A stretch of 64,000 nucleotides of DNA from NCBI RefSeq assembly GCF_947179515.1, contig NC_067473.1, forward strand, positions 82,490,013 to 82,554,012, given 5' to 3'. The notes under the pieces are model-generated. The model searched no databases, was not told where the DNA came from, and saw only the letters and a program-made list of their open reading frames with translations. Below are positions 34,307 to 42,879 of this stretch, piece after piece. Position 1 is the first letter of the stretch. Every line of letters begins with the position of its first letter. This stretch comes from Apodemus sylvaticus. Its lineage: Eukaryota; Chordata; Mammalia; Rodentia; Muridae. Made by a program: the position numbers and the translations under genes.

Positions 34307-35218
34307 ATGCTCTCACTCAAGAATGCTCTTTATTTTCAAGCTGGACTTGGATTCCTAGCCAATATGTTTCTTCTTTGTTTCTATATTTACATAATCCTAG
34401 GTCACAGACCTAAGCCCACGGACCTGATCTCCTGTCAACTGACCTTTGTTCACATAATCATGTTCCTCACTGGAGGGGATATTTGGCTTACAGATTTATT
34501 TGAGTCATTGAACATTAAGAATGACTTCAAATGTAAGGCAACTTTTTACATAAGCAGAGTGATGAGAGGCCTCTCTATCTGTACCACCTGCCTCCTGAGT
34601 GTGTTCCAGGCTGTCACTATCAGTCCCAGTACATCACTGTTGGCAAAATTTAAACAAAAACTAAAACAATACACGATATATGCTTTTTTATGTATGTGGT
34701 CCTTCAATTTGTCCTTCAGTAGTTACCGAATCTTCTATGTTGGTGCTTATACCAATGGGAGTAAGACCAAACAGTTGAAGGCCACTAAATATTGCTCACT
34801 CTTACCCATGAACCACATCATCAGAGGACTGATTTTAACAGTGACAACTTCCAGAGATGTGTTTCTTGTTGGAGTCATGTTAACCACAAGTACATACATA
34901 ATGATTATCTTGTTCAGGCATCAGACACAATGCAAGTATCTTCATTGCATCAGCCACCTGAGAGCATCTCCGGAGAAAAAGGCCACCCAGACCATCTTGT
35001 TGCTGGTGTTTTGCTTTGTGGTCATGTATTGGGTAGACTTCACTATCTCAACGACCTCCACCCTGTTATGGATGTATGACCCAGTCATCCTGACTGTTCA
35101 GAAGTTTGTGATGACTGTCTATCCCACAATTACTCCTTTGGTACAAATGAGTTTTGATAGTAGAATAATAATTATGCTGAAAAACCTGCAGTCAAAACAC
35201 CACCATACAATTTTTTAA
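34307..35218 (+). CDS. Vomeronasal type 1 receptor (V1R)
   Basis: Intact 303-codon single-exon gene for a class A-like G-protein-coupled pheromone receptor of vomeronasal sensory neurons, expected to signal through Gi2 at the microvillar membrane. Seven hydrophobic segments are visible, the first at residues about 11-31 and the second at about 41-57 (LISCQLTFVHIIMFLTGG). V1R family signatures: HRPKPTDL after helix 1, FKCKATFYISRVMRGLSICTTCLLSVFQAVTISP through helix 3 (residues 74-107), HLRASPEKKATQTILLLV leading into helix 6 (218-234), and YPTITPLVQ in helix 7. Cys76 and Cys163 can form the extracellular disulfide, and Asn150-Gly-Ser is a glycosylation site in loop 2. The start fits the family length, and the upstream ATG at 34288 is out of frame. 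An ATTAAA at 35778 could serve as poly(A) signal. The gene stands alone between L1-rich flanks and the two inverted arms. I cannot assign the clade or symbol. Confidence 0.95.
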   Translation: MLSLKNALYFQAGLGFLANMFLLCFYIYIILGHRPKPTDLISCQLTFVHIIMFLTGGDIWLTDLFESLNIKNDFKCKATFYISRVMRGLSICTTCLLSVFQAVTISPSTSLLAKFKQKLKQYTIYAFLCMWSFNLSFSSYRIFYVGAYTNGSKTKQLKATKYCSLLPMNHIIRGLILTVTTSRDVFLVGVMLTTSTYIMIILFRHQTQCKYLHCISHLRASPEKKATQTILLLVFCFVVMYWVDFTISTTSTLLWMYDPVILTVQKFVMTVYPTITPLVQMSFDSRIIIMLKNLQSKHHHTIF

Positions 35219-36146
35219 CAGATGTTTTCTCTCTTCTTCAAAAAGCTAATTTTTTAGTTTCTTATTTATATGTAGAAGTGTTGTACTGGAGTGAATGCAT
35301 GTGTGCATTTTTGTTGTCCACAGAGGTGAGAGGATGTCATGGCATCCCGTGGAACTTGACATAGAAGTGGTTATGAAAAAAAAAAAAAAACATCCTGTGC
35401 AGTCCCAGTTACGTTGTTTCCAAAATACAGATTCTTTTTAAACTTTAATGGTTCAAGAAGCAAGCAAAGTTCTTCATATGATTTTAACTGAAATGTGTGC
35501 TATTACACATATATTTCATGTGACATTCCTGTTTTCTAGTAGTAGAGAGTTCTTAAATTAATTGTACACAGTAAGCCGATACTTCCAAATGAATTTTCTT
35601 TCTCCTTTTTACTCTATATGTTAAATATTGTTTTGATGCTGAAGTTACTCAAAAAAGATTGTCATTGGTATTGACTTTTAAGCTTTCTTTTGTTTTTAAT
35701 TTATGTTTACTCATCAAAAATAGTTTAAATATTTTCTTGTATCTTTATTTTTCCCCAATCATAATACATGTGGATCTATTAAAAGAATGTGAATTTTACA
35801 TTTCCATTTTTACCACATTATTTAATGAGTCTTTTATGAAAATATCATGTGTATGTTTGATTTTTCTTTATTTTATCTATTTATTGAAATATTAATGCTA
35901 AATGAAAATTTTATATAAATATACTTGTTGTATTATGTGTTGATTGTGTATATGTATGCATATATGTCTGTGTGTGTGCACAGCTGAAGCATGTGTATAT
36001 TTGTATATATAGAGGCCAGGAGGTAATATTGTCTGTTCTTCATTTGCCATTCACCTGGTGTCTTGATAGTGTATCTCTCTCTGTGACCTATACAAAGATA
36101 GTAGTATTAGGGTTTCTTTTGTTTCTCTCTCTCCAGCTCTGTGATC
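35219..36146. other. V1R 3' flank
   Basis: Non-coding AT-rich DNA that probably includes the 3' UTR. An A run is present at 35378-35391. From about 35970 to 36150 the text (GAGGCCAGGAGG..., CTCTGTGATCACAAG) resembles an old B4-type SINE into which the next B1 inserted; this is a weak call. Confidence 0.55.
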
Positions 36147-36352
36147 ACAAGTGTTTACCATCACTGGGCAGTGGTGGTGTGCACCTTTAATCCCAGCACT
36201 TGGGAGGCAGAGGCAGGCAGATTTCTGAGTTCGAGGCCAGCCTGGTTTACAGAGTGAGTTCCAGGACAGGCAGGTCTACACAGAGAAACCCTGTCTCAAA
36301 AAAACAAACAAAAGCAAACCAACAACAACAACAAAACAAGTGTTTACCATCA
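36147..36352 (+). mobile_element. B1 SINE with perfect 17-bp target-site duplication
   Basis: The B1 body runs from about 36164 (CTGGGCAGTGGTGG) to about 36300, then an A-rich CAA-containing tail to 36335. The flanks 36147-36163 and 36336-36352 are identical (ACAAGTGTTTACCATCA), the mark of an L1-driven insertion. It carries the mouse-type GATTTCTGAGTTCGAGGCC stretch. Confidence 0.95.
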
Positions 36353-36829
36353 TACTCTATCATTTCAACATTTTCTTTTATTGAAAAACAGATTTTTTCA
36401 TATAATATATTCTGATTAGGGTTTTCACTTCCCCTACTCCTCTCAGTTTGATTTTCTTGCCTCAGGCCCTATCCCCATCCTTTAATATTTATTCCATTTT
36501 CCGTTTCTTAGGGAGATGCAATGTTGTGCCAGGAAGTATTTGTGAATGCTGAAAGACCACCAGGGAGCCTGTTTTGATGTAATCATTCTAGGGTCAGTTT
36601 ATTAAACGCTCAGGCTTGGGTTCTCCTCTAATACAACCCTCACAAAGCAGGAATAGATGGCAGAGCAGCCTCAAAGCCTCAGCAGGAAAAGGTTTTATGA
36701 AATCTGGTTTCAAGATGGAATAGGTTTGTCAGCTCAGCATCCCTCCCCTCCTTCTCTTATTCTTTAGCTAACCTTATGGTTACGGGGGTTATGGCAAATT
36801 AAGTTTGTGTGGTTCTTATTAAATTTGTG
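36353..36829. other. Non-coding stretch between B1 and L1 copy G
   Basis: No gene. The middle (about 36500-36800) has a GGTTACGGGGG-type segment and could be an LTR fragment, but nothing confirms it. Confidence 0.45.
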
Positions 36830-37215
36830 AAAACACTAATTTCTTGATTTTTGCTGGGAGCAGTTTACCTTCTTGTGTTGGACTTTCTCTTCTATTATCC
36901 TCTGTAGGGCTTGATTATTGGAAAGGTATTGTTTACATCTGGTTTTGTCATGGAATATCTTGGTTTCTCTATCTATGGTAATTAAAAGTTTTGCTGGGTA
37001 TAGTAGCCTGAGCTGGCATTTTTGTTCCCTTAGGGTCTGTATCACATTTGCCCAAGATCTTATGGCTTGTAGAGTCTCTGTTGAGAATTCTGGTTTAATT
37101 CTTATAAGTCTGCCTTTATATATTACTTGACATTTTATCCTTACCACTTGCAATATTCTTTCTTTGTTCTGTGCATTTGCTGTTTTGATTATTATGTGAC
37201 TAGAGAAATTTCTGT
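36830..37215 (-). mobile_element. L1 copy G, ORF1 C-terminal fragment
   Basis: Only the ORF1 C-terminal region survives (36836-37153), reading IRSWANVIQTLREQKCQLRLLYPAK and the ITIDRETKIFHDKTRCKQYL box. Both ends are lost. Confidence 0.8.
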
Positions 37216-37324
37216 TTTTTTTTAAATAAGCAATCTTATTTTATTGTTTCTAAGAATTGTTTTTTTATCATACAATAATTTTATTTTCAATTCTCATGTA
37301 CATATATTTTATATGTCTTGGTAC
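37216..37324. other. AT-rich junction
   Basis: AT-rich sequence with two T runs separating L1 copy G from the 3' end of copy H. Confidence 0.5.
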
Positions 37325-40300
37325 AATCTGTTTTTTTTTTTATTCAATATATTTTTTATTTACATTTCAAATGATTTCCCCTTTTCTGGCCCCCCACTCC
37401 CCAAAAGTCACATAAGCCCCCTTCCCTCACCCTGTTCTCCCACCCACCCCTTCCCACTTCCCTGTTCTGGTTTTGCCTTATACTGCTACACTGAGCCTTT
37501 TCAGAATCAGGGGCCACTCCTCCGTTCTTGTACCTCATTTGATGTGTGGATTATGTTTTGGGTATTCCAGTTTTCCAGGCTAATATCCACTTATTAGTGA
37601 GTACATACCATGATTGACCTTTTGAGACTGGGTTACCTCACTTAGTATGATGTTCTCCAGCCCCATCCATTTGCCTAAGAATTTCATGAATTCATTGTTT
37701 CTAATGGCTGAATAGTACTCCATTGTGTATATATACCACATTTTTTGCATCTATTCTTTTGTTGAGGGATACATGGGTTCTTTCCAGCTTCTGGCTATTA
37801 TAAATAAGGCTGCTATACTGGAGCATATATCCTTATTACATGCTGGGGAATCCTCTGAGTATATGCCCAGGAGTGGTATAGCAGGATCTTTCAGAAGTGA
37901 CATGCCCAGTTTTCTGAGGAACCACCAGACTGATTTCCAGAGTGGTTGTAACAATTTGCAACACCACCAGCAGTAGAGGAGTGTTCCTCTTTCTCCACAT
38001 CCTCACCAATACCTGCTGTCTCATGAGTTTTTAATCTTGGCCATTCTGACTGGTGTAAGGTGAAATCTCAGGGTTGTTTTGATTTGCATTTCCCTGATAA
38101 CTAATGAAGTTTTTTTTTTTTTGAGAGAACAGGGTTTATTTGATTTACAGGTTGTAGTTCATCATGAGAGAAGCCAAGAGGCAACTCAAGGCAGTAACTA
38201 AAAGGCAGAGACCATAGAAGAATGGTAGATACTATCCTGATTGTTTTGTCTTTCTCAGCAGACTTTCAATGAATCTCTGGGCAATATTCCCAGGGGAGGC
38301 ACCACACACTCTCCTATATGTAGGAAACCAAGAAAATGCTCCCAGAGATATGTTAAGTACAAGCTGAAGGAGGGAATTCCTCACCTGGGATTCCCCCTAC
38401 CCAGGTAATTCTATTTTTTGATAAATAGATAACTGAAATTAACTGTAAAGATGTCAGAGTATCTTTTTCCTTTTATTTTTCTATTAACTTTTTTTGAGAA
38501 GGAAGATTTTATTTCATCTCATAGCTTACATCATGAAGGGAAATTAGAGCACAAACAACCAGAAGGAACCTAGAGGAAGGAACTCCAGCAAAGGCCATGG
38601 AGAAATGGTCCTCACTTGCTTACTCAGCATGGTGCTCTCATCCCTGACACTATTAATGATGTGCTGCTATGTTTGTAGACAGGAACCAAGCATAACTGTT
38701 CTCTGAGAGACTTCAGCTGGTACCTGAAGGGAACATATGCAGAAATACACAGCCAAACATTAGACAGGGCTCACCAAGTCTTGTGGAAGAGTTGGGGGAA
38801 AGGATAGAGGAACCAGGAGAGGACAGGGACTCCACAAGAAGATAAACAGAGTCAACTAACCTGAATACTTAGGAGCTCCCTGAGCCTGAACCACCAACCA
38901 AAGAGCATACATGGGCTGAACCTAGGCCCTATGTACAAATTTTAGCAGATGTGCAGCTTGGTCTTCATACAGGTCCTCTAACAACTAGAGCCAGGGTTCT
39001 CCCTGACTGTTGCCTACCTATCAATTCTGTTCCCCTAACTGGCCTCAGTGGGAGAGGGTGAGCCTAGTTGTGCAGTGACTTGAGTTGCTAAGATGGGTTG
39101 GTACTCAGTGGGTCCTCCCCTTTTTAGAGGAGAAAGAAAGAAGGGATGAGAGGAGGGGCTGTGGCAGTGTTGGGAGGAGAGGCAGAATGTAAACCTGATT
39201 AATCAATAATTTAATAGATAAAATAAATAAATGACCCTGATAAGATTGTCCTGTAACAATTCTGTGGATAACTAATGAAGTTGAGCATTTTTTAAGATGT
39301 TTCTCCACCATCCGAAGTTCTTCAAGTGAGAATTCTTTGTTTAACTCTGTACCCCATTTTTAATAGGGTTATTTGGTTTTCTGGGGTCTAACTTCTTGAG
39401 TTCTTTGTGCATATTGGATATTAGCCCTCTATCTGATGTACAGTTGGTGAAGATCTTTTCCCAGTTTTTTGGTTGCCGATTTGTCCTTTTGATGGTATCC
39501 TTTGCTTTACAGAAACTTTGTAATTTTATAAGGTCCCATTTGTCAATTCTTGATCTTAGAGCATAAGCTATTGGTGTTCTGTTCAGGAACTTTCCCCCTG
39601 TACTGATGTCCTCAAGGGTCTTCCCCAGTTTCTTTTCTATTAGCTTCAGAGTGTCTGGTTTTATGTGTAGGTCCTTGATCCATAGCTTGTTTTCAGCTCC
39701 TTTGTCAAGGATCAAGTGGCTTTATGTGTGTGGGTTCATTTCTGGATCTTCAATCCTGTTCCATTGATCCGCCTGCCTGTCACTGTACCAATACCATGCA
39801 GTCTTTAACACTATTGCTCTGTAGTATGGCTTGAGGTCAGGGATACTGATTCCCCCAGAATTTCTTTTGTTGAGAATAGTTTTAGCTATCCTGGGTTTTT
39901 TTTGTTATTCCAGATAAATTTGAGAACTGCTCTTTCTAACTCTATGAAGAATTGAGTTGGGATTTTGATGGGTATTGCGTTGAATCTGTATATTGCTTTT
40001 CGCAAAATGGCCATTTTAACTATATTAATCCTGCCAATCCATGAGCATGGGAGAGTTTTCCATTTTGTGAGGTCTTCTTCCATTTCCTTGTTGAGAGTCT
40101 TGATGTTCTTGTCATATAGATCTTCCACATGTTTGGTAAGAGTCACCCCAAGGTACTTTATACTGTTTGTGGCTATTGTGAAGGGTGTCATTTCCCTAAT
40201 TTCTTTCTCAGCCTACTAATCCTTTCAGTATAGGAAGGCTACTGATTTGCTTGAGTTGATTTTATAACCTGCCACTTTGCTGAAGTTGTTTATCAGCTGT

Positions 40301-40929
40301 AGGAGTTCTCTAGTGGAGTTTTTTTGGGTCACTGAGGTAGACTATCATATCATCTGCAAATAATGACAGTTTGACTTCTTCCTTTCCAATTTGTATCCCC
40401 TTGACCTCCTTATGTTGTGTAATAGCCCAAGCTAGTACCTCAAGTACAATATTGAAAAGATAAATAGAAAGGGGGTAGCTCTGTGTAGTCTCTGATTTTA
40501 GTGGGATTGCTTCAAGTTTCTCTCCATTTAGTTTGATGCTGGCTACCGGTTTGCTGTATATTGCTTTTACTATGCTTAGGTATGGACCTTGAATTCCTGT
40601 TCTTTCCAAGACTTTAAGCAAGAAAGGATGCTGAATTTTGTCAAATGCTTTTTCAGCATCCAATGAAATGACCATGTGGTTTTTTTCTTTGAGTTTGTTT
40701 ATGTAGTGGATTGCATTGATGGATTTCCATATATCGAACTAACCCTGCATCCCTGAAATAAAATCTACTTGATCATGGTGGATGATCATTTTTATGTGTT
40801 CTTGGATTCGGTTGGCAAGAATTTCATTGAGTATTTTTGCATCGATGTTCATAAGGGGTATTGGTCTGAAGTTCTCTTTCTTTGTTGGATGTTTGTGTGG
40901 TTTTGGTATCAGTGTAATTATGGTTTCTA
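37325..40929 (-). mobile_element. L1 copy H, split by an insertion and cut by ERV-2
   Basis: Minus-oriented L1: T-rich tail and 3' UTR (37325-37580), ORF2 C-terminus (37600-38111), the composite insertion at 38112-39266, then ORF2 again (39267-40929). Remnants include 39341-39715 (LKLIEKKLGKTLEDISTGGKFLNRT), 39886-40191, and 40310-40675, which still contains the RT box LFADDMIVY. The element ends abruptly at about 40929, where ERV-2 gag starts. Confidence 0.85.
38112..39266. mobile_element. Composite insertion in L1 copy H with 16-bp TSD
   Basis: The 16 bases GATAACTAATGAAGTT occur at 38096-38111 and 39267-39282, exactly flanking the insert, and L1 ORF2 text is continuous once the insert is removed. 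The insert starts with a T run (38112-38122), as for the tail of a minus-oriented retroelement. It contains two similar blocks of a rodent repeat at about 38123-38400 and 38490-38780 (GGGTTTATTTGA / GATTTTATTTCATCTCATAGC), and ends with plus-oriented L1 3' UTR text (about 38790-39200) and an AATAAATAAATGA-type A-rich end near 39215-39232. Confidence 0.8.
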
Positions 40930-40934
40930 GAAGA

Positions 40935-42112
40935 TTATTGGGGTCGCACGGCAGGCCACCACTCGGCTTTCAGGCCCTAATGCCCCTCCACCCTATGTGG
41001 AAAATTTTTATTCAGATTCCTTTCTTACAAAAGAGGAACAAAGGAAGGTGCAGCAGGCATTTCCGGTTTTTGAGGGCACAGGAAGTCATATCCATGCCCC
41101 AGTGGAATTTAATCAGATTAAGGAACTTGCAGAGTCAGTCCGTAACTACGGGGTCAGCACAAATTTTACCATCTCGCAAGTCGAAAGACTTGCCAACCAG
41201 GCCATGACTCCGGGAGACTGGCAAATGACTGTAAAGGCTGCACTCCCTAATATGGGTCAATACATGGAGTGGAAGGCCTTGTGGTATGACATTTCTCAAG
41301 CACAAGCTAAGGTCAATGCTACTATTGAGGGAGATCAAAGAAATTGGACGTTTGATCTCTTGACAGGACAGGGACCATATGCCAATAATCAGACCACTTA
41401 TAATTGGGGAGCCTATGGTCAAATTTCTGCCGCTGCCATTAAGGTGTGGAAGGCCCTTTCTAAGAAAGGCGAGTCTGGGGGACACTTAACGAAGATCATA
41501 CAGGGCCCCCAAGAGCCATTTTCAGATTTTGTAGCCAGAATGACAGAAGCGGCAGGAAGGATCTTCAGAGATCCGAAACAGGCTATGCCCTTAATAGAAC
41601 AACTTGTCAATGAGCAGGCCACACAAGAATGTAAAACAGCTATTGTACCAAGGAAAAAAAAAGGGTTGCAGGATTGGCTGAGAGTCTGCCGAGAGCTTGG
41701 AGGCCCACTTACTAATGCAGGCCTCGCGGCTGCCATTCTGCAAAGTCAAAAGCACTCCGGTACTGGTGATCGTAAAGTCTGCTATAATTGTAGCAAACCA
41801 GGACATCTAAAAAGGGAGTGTCAAGCCCTTACAAAAAGAAGAGCGCCAGGGCTGTGTACTATGTGTGGGAAAGGCTATCACTGGGCCAGTGAGTGTCGCT
41901 CACTTAGAGACATCAAAGGCAGGCTTCTTCAGCCCGGGCCTTCCCAGGCAAAAGGAAGTGAGGACATTCCAAAAAATGGGTATCCAGGCCCCAAGTCTCA
42001 GGGCCCCAAAACATATGGGACTACAATGAACAAATGGCGGACACCTCCGTCCATAGAGCAACACAGGGCTCAGCAGGATTGGACCTGCATTCCACCGCCC
42101 GATTCATGCTAA
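40935..42112 (+). pseudogene. ERV-2 gag, 5'-truncated (capsid-nucleocapsid)
   Basis: Gag without matrix. The open frame begins at the L1 junction and has a PPPY late-budding motif at 40985-40996, which lies upstream of the first in-frame candidate start. Capsid follows, with the major homology region QGPQEPFSDFVARMTEAAGRI, then nucleocapsid with two intact CX2CX4HX4C zinc knuckles (41780-41821 CYNCSKPGHLKREC; 41855-41896 CTMCGKGYHWASEC). It ends at TAA 42110-42112. No internal stop is present, so capsid and nucleocapsid are well kept, but without the myristoylated N-terminus or promoter a normal precursor cannot be made. It overlaps pro by 79 bases or more in the -1 frame. Confidence 0.88.
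41971..42004 (+). promoter_or_regulatory. ERV-2 candidate gag-pro -1 frameshift signal
   Basis: The slip heptamer A AAA AAT (41971-41977) is in gag register. The pro frame is open from 41962, so the slip lands in open frame. Ten to eleven bases further on, GGCCC and GGGCC can pair around a 9-base loop and form a stimulating stem. The same slip type (A AAA AAC) is used by MMTV. Confidence 0.6.
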
Positions 42113-42879
42113 TGCCACAGATGGGTATACAACCCATACCTACAGACTTTAAGGGACCCCTACCTGTAGGGAGTGTGGGACTGATTCTTGGTCGCTCTTC
42201 TCTCACAACGAAAGGACTTGTCGTTCACCCTGGAGTTGTAGATCAAGATTACGAGGGGGAACTTCAAGTTCTCTGCTCTAGCCCTAAGGGTGTTTTTTCT
42301 GTTTCACCAGGAGACAGGATTGCTCAATTAGTAGTCCTGCCAAGTTTGCATGATCAGTTTTCCTCTTCTGGCCTCCCTCGAGGAACCTGGAAATTTGGCT
42401 CCTCTGGAAATGATTCAGCCTATCTGGTCATGAATCTTGATTCCAGACCATCCCTGGAGTTGCTAATTGAAGGGAAAACTTTCAAAGGCATCTTAGATAC
42501 AGGGGCGGACAAAAGTATTATCTCTTCCCATTGGTGGCTGAAATCGTGGCTTATGACTGAGTCATCCCATTCCCTACAGGGTTTGGGGTATGAGGCCAGC
42601 CCTACAATTAGTTCACGTTCCTTAAATTGTCAGGCCCCTGAGGGGCAATCTGGTAGCTTTGTTCCTTACGTTCTTCCTCTTCCTGTTAATCTATGGGGAA
42701 GAGACATATTACGGGACTTAGGTTTGGTCTTGTCTAATGAGAACTCAGTACCAGCCACCCAAATAATGAAGAAAATGGGATATAAAGAAGGCAAAGGACT
42801 TGGAAAGAGAGAGCAGGGCTGCCTGGAGCCTGTCCCGCAAGAAGGCAATAAAGGAAGAAGGGGCTTGGGTTTTCTCTAA
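42034..42879 (+). CDS. ERV-2 pro: dUTPase-protease with G-patch
   Basis: An intact 281-codon stretch of the pro frame, which is open upstream to 41962, so the ATG at 42034 is probably not the real entry point. The domains in order are: dUTPase, with AGLDLHS, GLILGRSSLTTKGL, the GVVDQDYEGEL box and GDRIAQLVVLP; aspartic protease with the catalytic Asp-Thr-Gly at 42496-42504 (ILDTGADKSII) and a GRDIL flap-side motif; and a G-patch tail (MKKMGYKEGKGLGK). It would normally be made by -1 frameshifting from gag and cut the polyproteins. Unlike ERV-1, the arginine of the LILGRSS box is kept and no stops are present. It is the best-kept gene of the provirus. Whether it is expressed is unknown, since no 5' LTR remains. 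Confidence 0.85.
   Translation: MADTSVHRATQGSAGLDLHSTARFMLMPQMGIQPIPTDFKGPLPVGSVGLILGRSSLTTKGLVVHPGVVDQDYEGELQVLCSSPKGVFSVSPGDRIAQLVVLPSLHDQFSSSGLPRGTWKFGSSGNDSAYLVMNLDSRPSLELLIEGKTFKGILDTGADKSIISSHWWLKSWLMTESSHSLQGLGYEASPTISSRSLNCQAPEGQSGSFVPYVLPLPVNLWGRDILRDLGLVLSNENSVPATQIMKKMGYKEGKGLGKREQGCLEPVPQEGNKGRRGLGFL
42867..42873 (+). promoter_or_regulatory. ERV-2 candidate pro-pol -1 frameshift site
   Basis: The heptamer G GGT TTT is in pro register and lies one codon before the pro stop (42877-42879). The -1 frame after it is open and reads into pol (AIEGAIP...). Both the placement and X XXY YYZ form are as expected for a class II pro-pol slip. Confidence 0.6.

Noticed and set aside
34792..35079. 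Overlapping frame of 95 codons inside the V1R
   Set aside because: It is a shadow of the V1R frame with no own signature.
40782..41207. A 141-codon frame across the L1 copy H / ERV-2 junction
   Set aside because: The first part is L1 read on the wrong strand and the rest is gag in a wrong frame. It is an accident of the junction, not a fusion gene.
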